A stretch of 6,032 nt of DNA from the NCBI GenBank assembly GCA_002791075.1, contig PFWI01000228.1:1-6032 (forward strand). Direction: 5' to 3'. The DNA comes from a bacterium (Candidatus Ratteibacteria) CG_4_9_14_3_um_filter_41_21. Its GTDB lineage: Bacteria > Ratteibacteria > UBA8468. Under the pieces are notes generated by a model that was given only the letters and a program-made list of their open reading frames with translations, had not been told where the DNA came from and searched no databases. The position numbers and the translations under genes were made by a program. Below, piece after piece: positions 1-5,464 of this stretch (its first letter is position 1; every line of letters starts with the position of its first letter).

Positions 1-657
1 AAGGAAGGAATAATTGATGATAACATCGTGAAAGAAGCGGCAAAACAGGAAATAATAAGAAGATATTTTCGCTATAAAAGAGAATTTTTACTGGGGTTGA
101 TAGAAAAAGACACCATTGAAAGAGTAGAAAAAATAATGCAAAAATTAAATTTAAAAGAAGAAGATAGGAAAGTAGTACCTGAGGCAAGAAAAGCAGCTGC
201 AGAATCAAAAAGAAAAGCAATAAGAAAAAAGGACAAGATAGATTTTTACTGTGGCGCGGCTTTACAAATCAATGGAATCATTGAGCAAGGAAAAAATTCT
301 TCTCTGCTGCATGCTGAATCTGCCGCAATAATAAATGTTATAAAAAAATTATCAAAAATTCCGGAGAAGATTGATCTTCTTCCCAAACAGATAATTCAAA
401 ATATCGCCAGAATGAAAGGAAATTTGAAAGAAAGGACAACCAGTTTAAGCGTGGAAGAGACTTTGGTGGCATTAGCCATAGCTTCTACGATGAACCCAGC
501 TACTGCATTATGTATAAAAAATCTTTCAAAGTTAGACGGAACTGATATGCATACAACTCATATGCCCAGCCAGGGAGATGAAGAAGGGATAAGAGAACTG
601 GGCATAAATTTAACCACCGATGCATTGATGCTCAATGAACTTTATTTTAGACGATGA
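1..657 (+). CDS. DUF1846 / UPF0371 family protein, C-terminal part (5' truncated by window edge)
   Basis: The reading frame is open from base 1 to the TGA at 655-657, giving 218 residues. The GTG at 28 is an internal valine, because the codons before it (KEGIIDDNI) continue the family-like stretch into KEAAKQEIIRRYF. From memory of the UPF0371/DUF1846 family (about 490-500 residues), this is its C-terminal portion. The recognisable blocks are the EAAKQEIIRRYF helix, a lysine- and glutamate-rich helical middle, an ALAIASTMNPATALCIKNL segment resembling the family's LIALSISAATNPTA block, and a GTDMHTTHMPSQGDEEGIRE-LGINLT ending resembling the family's HS.ILSQVDE...KLG(I/V)NLT. The biochemical role of this family is not established, so none is assigned. 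No signal peptide or membrane segment is seen in this part. The next gene is 334 bases away across repeats, so an operon link is unlikely. Family assignment is fairly secure; the N-terminal domain lies outside the window. Confidence 0.85.
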   Translation, partial: KEGIIDDNIVKEAAKQEIIRRYFRYKREFLLGLIEKDTIERVEKIMQKLNLKEEDRKVVPEARKAAAESKRKAIRKKDKIDFYCGAALQINGIIEQGKNSSLLHAESAAIINVIKKLSKIPEKIDLLPKQIIQNIARMKGNLKERTTSLSVEETLVALAIASTMNPATALCIKNLSKLDGTDMHTTHMPSQGDEEGIRELGINLTTDALMLNELYFRR

Positions 658-666
658 GGAGGCTCG

Positions 667-789
667 GAAAGTTTCTTCGGCGGCACGCTTGTCAATCCCA
701 GCGAGATTGACTGCACTCTGTGAATCTGCTCGCTCGTCCTTCGGACACCGTGCCCGCTCGCAGATTCAAAGGCCGCTACAGAAACTTTC
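667..789. repeat. Large branched inverted repeat with nested hairpins
   Basis: The outer arms GAAAGTTTCT (667-676) and AGAAACTTTC (780-789) are perfect 10-bp complements. They continue inward, after a small internal loop, with GCGGC (680-684) pairing GCCGC (772-776). Inside sit two hairpins. One is GTCAATC (691-697) with GATTGAC (705-711) and a 7-base loop. The other is TGAATCTGC (721-729) with GCAGATTCA (760-768), itself enclosing GTCC/GGAC (736-739 and 743-746). The direct repeat CGCTCG occurs at 731-736 and 755-760. The whole could fold as a three-way junction in DNA or RNA. It has no coding potential, so a MITE-like or REP-like non-autonomous element is the most likely explanation. No T-run follows, so it is not a standard terminator. 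The pairing is read directly; the element identity is inferred. Confidence 0.7.
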
Positions 790-845
790 TTCGCCTTAGT
801 GTAAAAAGAGTAAAAGCTCAGTTAACCCCGTGTCATCTGATAGAT

Positions 846-899
846 GTAGTGCGAGGCCTTTAGCCTCGCCAACAAGCGAACCTGAAAGGTTCGCACTAC
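846..899. repeat. REP/BIME-like double hairpin, copy 1 (GTAG-A ... B-CTAC)
   Basis: GTAG (846-849) precedes hairpin A, whose stem GCGAGGC (851-857) pairs GCCTCGC (863-869). After a short spacer, hairpin B follows, with GCGAACC (876-882) pairing GGTTCGC (888-894), then CTAC (896-899), the complement of GTAG. The ends also pair as 9-bp arms (GTAGTGCGA with TCGCACTAC), so the element can form one long stem or two hairpins. A GTAG tetranucleotide 5' of a hairpin, with an inverted partner, is the known layout of REP/BIME elements mobilised by RAYT (TnpA-REP) transposases. No such transposase gene is in the window. Both halves recur at 5297-5357: half B is identical over 24 bases and half A differs at one of 24. 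Confidence 0.85.
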
Positions 900-946
900 T
901 GTAGTTGCAGAGCTTGCTCTGCGGCAAAGCAAGCTTTGCCACTACA
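900..946. repeat. Second double-hairpin element, same GTAG/CTAC design but different stems
   Basis: The element directly abuts the previous one. The outer arms TGTAGT (900-905) and ACTACA (941-946) are complementary. Inside are two back-to-back hairpins: GCAGAGC (907-913) with GCTCTGC (916-922) around TT, and GGCAAAGC (923-930) with GCTTTGCC (933-940) around AA. The architecture (GTAG, hairpin, hairpin, CTAC) matches the 846-899 element while the stem sequences are unrelated, so it appears to be a second subfamily with the same end signal. The two-base loops are too tight to form as drawn, so the innermost pairs probably open. It ends 45 bases before the purF start and may lie in its 5' leader. 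Confidence 0.8.
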
Positions 947-991
947 GACAATGACGTGGTTTGGTGAATATTTACTAAAAAGAAAAATACT

Positions 992-2299
992 ATGGAAGAG
1001 AATTGCGGGTTATTTGGTATTTATTCAGATAAAAATATCATCCAGAATCTTTACTACGGTATCTTTAAATTGCAGCATCGGGGACAGAAATACTGCGGTC
1101 TTTCCACCTTTAAAAAAGAGATTAATCTTACCACCCACAAGGGTTTTGTCCGGCATACCTTCACCCCGGAGGAATTAAAAAATCTTTCGGCGAATTCCGG
1201 CATTGGCCATGTCAGCTTGAAAGAACGCCAACCGATCATCTTAGAATCAAAATTAGGAAAATTCGCTATTGCCTTTAGTGGAAATATTGCCAATGCCGGC
1301 AATCTCATTGCTAATTTAAAGAGTAAGGGTTATTCCTTTGCCACTAATACCCAGATAGAGCTTCTGGCAAAATTGATTGCCCAGGGAGAAAATTTTGTTG
1401 ATGGAATTGAGAAGATGCGCAATAGTATCATCGGTTCCTACGCTCTCTTAATCTTAACCAGGGAAGGAATCTATGCGGCAAGAGATTCTCATGGATTCAA
1501 GCCGTTAGTTCTGGGAAAAAAGGATAGAAGTTTTGCGGTTTCTTCAGAATCGCGACCGTTTAATTTAATCGGCTTAAGAATTTTCCGGGATGTCAAACCC
1601 GGAGAAATTGTTTTCATCAATCAGCATGGATTTCAAACCAAGAAATTGACCAAGGATAAAAGAGTTGCTCATTGCGCCTTTGAATGGGGCTATATTGCCT
1701 CTATGGATTCAATTATTGACGGGGTACCGGTAGTAAGGGCTAGAAATAATTTAGGGGCAAGTTTAGCCAGAAACGATAACATCAGCGCAGATTTGGTGGC
1801 CGCCGTCCCCTTCTCCGGTATCGGGCACGCTCTCGGTTACCACAAGGAATCAGGCATCCCTTATGATGAGGTTTTCTTAATTGACCGGTTTGCCAGCAGA
1901 AGTTATACCCCTTTAACCCAGGAAGAACGGGATGAAGAAGCAAGAATAAAACTTTCGGTAATTGAAAGTGTGGTTAAGGGAAAAAGAATTATCTTGTGTG
2001 ACGATTCTATCGTCCGGGGTACCCAAATCAAGAATAAAGTTTTGGAATTGAAATCTGCGGGAGCAAAAGAGGTTCACGTTAGAATCGCCTGCCCTCCCCT
2101 AATGGCACCCTGCAAATATGGCATCTCCACAAGATCATACCAAGAATTGATTGCCAAACAATATTCCCTTAAAGAGATTGAAAAGCACATCGGAGCTGAT
2201 TCTCTCCGATATAACAATTTAGAAGATTTTATTAAGGCGATTGGATTGCCGGCAAACGAACTCTGCCTTACCTGCTGGACCGGAAAAAAATCAATATGA
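992..2299 (+). CDS. purF: Amidophosphoribosyltransferase (PurF), divergent glutaminase site
   Basis: PurF converts PRPP and glutamine to 5-phosphoribosylamine, the first committed step of purine synthesis, in the cytoplasm. The product has 435 residues, slightly short for the family (about 460-500). ATG 992 is the first start after the in-frame TGA at 965-967. It gives MEEN before Cys5, matching a short propeptide removed to expose the N-terminal nucleophile cysteine. The Ntn glutaminase domain covers about 5-230 (LQHRGQ at 27-32) and the phosphoribosyltransferase domain about 245-415, with PRPP loop CDDSIVRGT (336-344). Cys228, Cys374, Cys425 and Cys428 fit the four [4Fe-4S] ligands of Bacillus-type PurF. 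Oddities: the usual GHVRY reads GHVSL (Ser75), NGN reads SGN (96-98), the SD.E motif has Gln121 in place of Asp, and the flexible loop NRY.GRTFI reads DRFASRSYT. A paralogue with altered amide use is possible. No clear Shine-Dalgarno is seen. Confidence 0.88.
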   Translation: MEENCGLFGIYSDKNIIQNLYYGIFKLQHRGQKYCGLSTFKKEINLTTHKGFVRHTFTPEELKNLSANSGIGHVSLKERQPIILESKLGKFAIAFSGNIANAGNLIANLKSKGYSFATNTQIELLAKLIAQGENFVDGIEKMRNSIIGSYALLILTREGIYAARDSHGFKPLVLGKKDRSFAVSSESRPFNLIGLRIFRDVKPGEIVFINQHGFQTKKLTKDKRVAHCAFEWGYIASMDSIIDGVPVVRARNNLGASLARNDNISADLVAAVPFSGIGHALGYHKESGIPYDEVFLIDRFASRSYTPLTQEERDEEARIKLSVIESVVKGKRIILCDDSIVRGTQIKNKVLELKSAGAKEVHVRIACPPLMAPCKYGISTRSYQELIAKQYSLKEIEKHIGADSLRYNNLEDFIKAIGLPANELCLTCWTGKKSI

Positions 2300-2318
2300 C
2301 ACGAAGTTGTCATATTGA
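2291..2318. promoter_or_regulatory. Perfect 11-bp hairpin spanning the purF stop codon
   Basis: TCAATATGACA (2291-2301) pairs perfectly with TGTCATATTGA (2308-2318) around the loop CGAAGT (2302-2307). The TGA stop (2297-2299) lies in the left arm. No T-run follows, so it does not look like a classic Rho-independent terminator. It could stabilise the purF transcript end, act as a weak terminator, or be the edge of a repeat insertion that supplied the last codons and stop. The pairing is certain; the role is not. Confidence 0.55.
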
Positions 2319-2337
2319 GCAAGGTTTCTCTCGTTTG

Positions 2338-2399
2338 TCATTGCGATACGTCAGTGAAGCAATCTCATAAGATTGCCACGCCCTTTGGGCTCGCAATGA
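2338..2399. repeat. Palindromic intergenic repeat, Y-shaped fold
   Basis: The outer arms TCATTGCGA (2338-2346) and TCGCAATGA (2391-2399) are perfect 9-bp complements. They enclose GCAATCT (2359-2365) pairing AGATTGC (2370-2376) around CATA, and GCCC (2380-2383) pairing GGGC (2387-2390) around TTT. From memory, the TCATTGCGA...GCAATCT...TCGCAATGA pattern resembles a palindromic repeat common in the intergenic DNA of many environmental bacteria. It occupies most of the 132-base gap between purF and gatB and has no coding potential. Confidence 0.75.
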
Positions 2400-2431
2400 T
2401 AGTGTAGTATATATGCCTTGGCGAATACGGT

Positions 2432-3853
2432 ATGAAGTATGAAACCATTGTCGGATTGGAAGTTCACGTTCAACTGCTAACCAACTCCAAGTTATTCTGT
2501 AATTGCAGCACTAAATTCGGAGAAAAAGCCAACACTCAGGTCTGCCCGATTTGCTTGGGAATGCCCGGAGTCTTGCCGGTAATCAATGAGCAGGCGGTCA
2601 GATTAGCCATCAAGAGCGCTTTTGCCCTTCATTGCGAGATTCTTAAGTTTACCCGTTTTGCCCGCAAGAATTATTTTTACCCGGACCTGCCCAAAAATTA
2701 TCAAATCTCCCAATTTGAAGAACCATTGGCTATTAATGGTTATCTTAATTTAGGAAAGAAAAAAATCGGAATAAAAAGGGCTCATCTGGAGGAAGATGCC
2801 GGAAAACTTCTTCATCCTGAAGAAGAAGCCTATAGCCTCGTTGATTTCAACCGGTGCGGCATTCCCCTCCTGGAGATCGTAAGCCAACCTGAACTAAAAA
2901 GCCCTCAGGAAGCGGAAGATTATTTAAACGTTTTAAAATTAATTCTAAAATATCTGGAGGTAAGCGACTGCAATATGGAGGAAGGCTCTTTGCGGTGCGA
3001 CGCCAACCTTTCGGTACGGCCACAAGGAGAGAACAATCTGGGGGTAAAAACCGAAGTCAAAAATATGAATTCCTTTAAAAGTGTCCGGAAGGCCCTTTCC
3101 TATGAAAGAGAAAGGCAGATTAAACTATTGGAAAAAGGAGGAAAAGTAAACCAGGAAACCATGCTCTGGGATGAAAAAAAGGGAATCACCCTTCCTATGC
3201 GCAGTAAAGAGGAATCCCAGGATTACCGGTATTTTCCTGAACCGGATTTAATCCCGCTTGCTTTCAACGAAGAATGGCTCAAAAAAATAGAGCAGGAAGT
3301 GGCAGAATTACCGGAAACAAGGAAAAAAAGATTTATTGAAAATTACTTCCTTTCCGATTACGACGCTGGCGTTTTAACCTCGCAAAAGCCCTTAGCCGAT
3401 TACTTTGAAGAAACTGTCTCTCGGGGAGGAAAACCTAAACTGGTGAGTAACTGGATTTTAACCGAACTTTTGGGAAGATTGAATTCCCGGCATTTAACCA
3501 TCGGCCAATCTCCCTTCACTCCGGCCCACTTAGTCGAACTCTTGAAATTAATTGAAGAAGGGAAAATCAGCGGGAAAATAGGAAAAGATATTTTAGCCAA
3601 GGTTTTTGATAGCGGTAAAAGCCCAACGAGCATCATCAAGGAAGAAAAACTAACCCAAATTTCCGGAAACGCCTTATTGTTAAAGGTCGTTGTAGAAGTA
3701 ATCAAAGAGAATCCCAAAACCATTTCTGACTATAAAAAAGGAAAGGAGAGAGCGCTTGGTTTTTTGGTGGGAATGGTGATGAAAAAAACAAAAGGCAGGG
3801 CAAACCCCGCCAACGTAAATAAACTCTTGCAGGAAGAGATTAAAAAATTATGA
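2432..3853 (+). CDS. gatB: Asp/Glu-tRNA amidotransferase subunit B (GatB)
   Basis: GatB is the tRNA-binding and kinase subunit of GatCAB. It phosphorylates Glu or Asp mischarged on tRNA(Gln) or tRNA(Asn), then replaces the phosphate with ammonia channelled from GatA. The product is 473 residues, near the usual length of about 475. MKYETIVGLEVHVQL is the canonical N-terminus, and an in-frame TAG at 2405-2407 confirms the start. Cys23, Cys25, Cys38 and Cys41 (CxC and CPICLG) match the bacterial zinc site. Other family blocks are YFYPDLPKNYQISQ (81-94), HLEEDAGK (118-125), VDFNRCGIPLLEIVSQPE (137-154) and SQDYRYFPEPDL (262-273), in the catalytic cradle. The tail from about 360 is helical plus a YqeY-like tRNA-binding domain ending KKTKGRANPANVN (451-463). 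The stop overlaps the gatA start by four bases (ATGA), implying coupled translation. No clear Shine-Dalgarno precedes it. GatC is not in the window. Confidence 0.97.
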   Translation: MKYETIVGLEVHVQLLTNSKLFCNCSTKFGEKANTQVCPICLGMPGVLPVINEQAVRLAIKSAFALHCEILKFTRFARKNYFYPDLPKNYQISQFEEPLAINGYLNLGKKKIGIKRAHLEEDAGKLLHPEEEAYSLVDFNRCGIPLLEIVSQPELKSPQEAEDYLNVLKLILKYLEVSDCNMEEGSLRCDANLSVRPQGENNLGVKTEVKNMNSFKSVRKALSYERERQIKLLEKGGKVNQETMLWDEKKGITLPMRSKEESQDYRYFPEPDLIPLAFNEEWLKKIEQEVAELPETRKKRFIENYFLSDYDAGVLTSQKPLADYFEETVSRGGKPKLVSNWILTELLGRLNSRHLTIGQSPFTPAHLVELLKLIEEGKISGKIGKDILAKVFDSGKSPTSIIKEEKLTQISGNALLLKVVVEVIKENPKTISDYKKGKERALGFLVGMVMKKTKGRANPANVNKLLQEEIKKL

Positions 3854-5292
3854 AGATTCAGGAATTGCCGGCGCATCAGATTCATAAGTTATTGGTCAAG
3901 AAAGAAATTTCCTGCCAGGAAGTTATCCGGGAAATATTTAAAACAATTGGGGAGAAAGAAGGAGAAATTCATGCTTATCTTTCCTTCAGAGACAGGGAAA
4001 AAGTCCTTCGGGAAGCCAAAAAGGTGGATGAAAAACTCAAGAATGGAGAAAAACTTTTTCCTTTAGAGGGAATCCCGATTGCCATTAAAGATAATATGTG
4101 CATCTCCGGAGAAAAAACCACCTGCGCCTCCAAAATTTTAGAAAATTTTATCTCTCCTTATGATGCCACTGTAATCAAAAGATTAAAGGAAAAAGGCCTT
4201 ATCTTCATCGGCAAGACCAATATGGATGAATTTGCTTTTGGCTCCTCTACGGAAAATTCCTATTTTGGACCAACGCATAATCCTTATGATTTAGAGCGCG
4301 TTCCTGGTGGTTCCAGCGGGGGTTCCGCTGCGGCGGTAGCCTCTGGCGAAGCAACCGTTGCGCTGGGTTCAGACACCGGCGGTTCTATCCGGCAGCCTGC
4401 GGCTTTCTGCGGTGTGGTAGGCTTAAAACCAACATACGGAAGAGTCTCCCGCTTTGGATTAGTTGCTTTTGCTTCCTCCCTGGACCAGATTGGCCCAATC
4501 ACCAAAGACGTTACTGACAGCGCTCTCCTCCTTAATGTTATCAGTGGATATGATTTAATGGATTCTACTTCAGTAAACATCACCCTTCCCGACTTTACCA
4601 AAAGTTTAATTCCCCAGGTTAAGGGTTTCAAAATTGGAGTACCCCAAGAATACTTTGTTTCCGGTATTGACCGGGAGGTGGAAGCATCGATAAAGAAGAG
4701 TATCAAATTATTGGAGGCTATAGGAGCAAAAATAGAGGAAATTACGTTGCCCCATACCGACTACGGAATTGCTACTTACTATATTATTGCCACCGCAGAG
4801 GCCAGCGCTAATTTAGCCCGCTTTGATGGCATCCGTTATGGTTATCGTAGTAAAAATAATAAAACTTTGAGCGAACTTTATGAGCATAGCCGGGCCGAAG
4901 GATTCGGCAAAGAGGCCAAGAGAAGAATTATATTGGGCACCTATGTCCTCTCGGCTGGTTACTATAATGCCTATTACCTGAAAGGATTAAAAGTAAGAAC
5001 CTTGATTAAAGAGGATTTTAATCAAGCATTCAGAAAAGTAGACGCAATCCTTACTCCAACTTCTCCAACTACCGCTTTTAAAATAGGAGAAAAGACTGAC
5101 GACCCCTTGAAGATGTATTTAGCTGATGTTTTTACTATCTCGGCAAACCTTGCCGGGATTCCGGGAATCAGCATACCTTGCGGGTTCTCTAAAGAAAAAT
5201 TACCCATTGGACTGCAAATTCTCGCTCCTGCTTTTGGCGAGGAAAAAATCTTTCAAATTGCCTTCACCTTGGAGCAGAGCCTGAAAAAATAA
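3850..5292 (+). CDS. gatA: Asp/Glu-tRNA amidotransferase subunit A (GatA)
   Basis: GatA is the glutaminase subunit of GatCAB. It hydrolyses glutamine and passes ammonia through a tunnel to GatB. The product is 480 residues, close to the roughly 485 of characterised GatA. The amidase-signature fold covers nearly the whole protein. The Ser-cisSer-Lys triad is visible as Lys80 (IAIKDN), Ser155 (PGGSSGGSA, 152-160) and Ser179 (GSDTGGSIR, 173-181), one residue off the Staphylococcus enzyme's Lys79, Ser154 and Ser178. LDQIGP marks the substrate-pocket loop, and the C-terminal PTSPTTAFKIGE and AGIPGISIPCGF blocks are typical. The start overlaps the gatB stop. AGGAAG at 3831-3836 lies 13 bases upstream, so both coupling and a distant ribosome site may help initiation. 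No internal frameshift or missing catalytic residue was noticed. Hairpins of the next repeat begin four bases after its TAA stop. Confidence 0.97.
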   Translation: MKIQELPAHQIHKLLVKKEISCQEVIREIFKTIGEKEGEIHAYLSFRDREKVLREAKKVDEKLKNGEKLFPLEGIPIAIKDNMCISGEKTTCASKILENFISPYDATVIKRLKEKGLIFIGKTNMDEFAFGSSTENSYFGPTHNPYDLERVPGGSSGGSAAAVASGEATVALGSDTGGSIRQPAAFCGVVGLKPTYGRVSRFGLVAFASSLDQIGPITKDVTDSALLLNVISGYDLMDSTSVNITLPDFTKSLIPQVKGFKIGVPQEYFVSGIDREVEASIKKSIKLLEAIGAKIEEITLPHTDYGIATYYIIATAEASANLARFDGIRYGYRSKNNKTLSELYEHSRAEGFGKEAKRRIILGTYVLSAGYYNAYYLKGLKVRTLIKEDFNQAFRKVDAILTPTSPTTAFKIGEKTDDPLKMYLADVFTISANLAGIPGISIPCGFSKEKLPIGLQILAPAFGEEKIFQIAFTLEQSLKK

Positions 5293-5296
5293 ATTA

Positions 5297-5357
5297 GCGA
5301 GGCTAAAAGCCTCGCACTACATCTTAGTTCTACGTAGTGCGAACCTTTCAGGTTCGC
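5297..5357. repeat. REP/BIME-like double hairpin, copy 2 (inside-out arrangement)
   Basis: Hairpin A' is GCGAGGCT (5297-5304) pairing AGCCTCGC (5308-5315), followed by CTAC (5317-5320). After a 13-base spacer comes GTAG (5334-5337) and hairpin B', GCGAACCT (5339-5346) pairing AGGTTCGC (5350-5357). The halves are reverse complements of those at 846-899 (B half 24 of 24 bases, A half 23 of 24), but here the CTAC and GTAG tags point inward instead of lying at the ends. That is what two neighbouring units of a tandem BIME array would look like. TCGCACTAC (5312-5320) pairs GTAGTGCGA (5334-5342). It starts four bases after the gatA stop and may protect or attenuate that transcript, but no T-tract follows. 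Confidence 0.85.
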
Positions 5358-5388
5358 CAAAAAAGGAAATTCCTATGGTATTAAATTA

Positions 5389-5442
5389 TACCCCCCCTCC
5401 TCACATCCTCCCCCTCAAGGGGGGAGGAAAGAGGTGGGGGTA
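5389..5442. repeat. C-rich/G-rich imperfect inverted repeat
   Basis: A C-rich left arm (5389-5414) faces a G-rich right arm (5420-5442). The core TCCTCCCCC (5406-5414) pairs perfectly with GGGGGAGGA (5420-5428) around a 5-base loop. The outer parts TACCCCC and GGGGGTA also pair, with mismatches and bulges between. From memory it resembles a C/G-rich palindromic repeat scattered in intergenic DNA of many environmental bacteria. It lies 22 bases before purS. A folded RNA would hold GGAGG-like sequence, but that sequence is too far from the ATG to be its ribosome site. Confidence 0.75.
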
Positions 5443-5464
5443 ACTTTGAAATTCCGGACAACAA

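Larger units (their letters stand above)
658..991. other. 334-base repeat-filled intergenic region
   Basis: No plausible gene lies here. The stretch holds a large branched inverted repeat (about 667-789), an unstructured AT-rich spacer (about 790-833), a weak 5-bp hairpin (CATCT 834-838 with AGATG 842-846), two adjacent double-hairpin elements (846-899 and 900-946) and a 45-base leader before purF. No convincing -35/-10 pair, riboswitch or T-tailed terminator was recognised, although the promoter of the purF-like gene would be expected here. The repeats look richer in G and C than the flanking genes, which fits inserted or mobilised elements rather than decayed coding sequence. Confidence 0.8.

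Noticed and set aside
28..30. GTG as the start of the first gene
   Set aside because: The frame is open to base 1 and the upstream codons continue the DUF1846-like sequence, so the gene is truncated by the window edge.
667..789. tRNA or other known structured RNA, suggested by the branched fold
   Set aside because: Arm lengths, loops and spacing do not fit a tRNA, and no T-loop or CCA end is seen.
790..991. Purine riboswitch upstream of purF
   Set aside because: The folds here are simple repeat hairpins; no conserved purine aptamer core or loop-loop pairing could be recognised.
936..1178. 80-codon open frame on the + strand overlapping the purF start
   Set aside because: It overlaps the clear PurF reading frame out of phase, begins inside a repeat element and has no recognisable motif.
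961..2427. Shared TTGGYGAATA before purF (961-970) and gatB (2418-2427) as a regulatory motif
   Set aside because: The distances to the two starts differ (21 and 4 bases) and purS lacks the motif, so chance is likely.
3400..3723. Open frame on the - strand inside gatB, and similar antisense frames inside purF and gatA
   Set aside because: They lie fully opposite strongly conserved coding sequence and show no family motifs, so they are shadows.
5297..5357. Rho-independent terminator after gatA
   Set aside because: Strong stems are present but no T-run follows on the + strand; the sequence matches a dispersed repeat.
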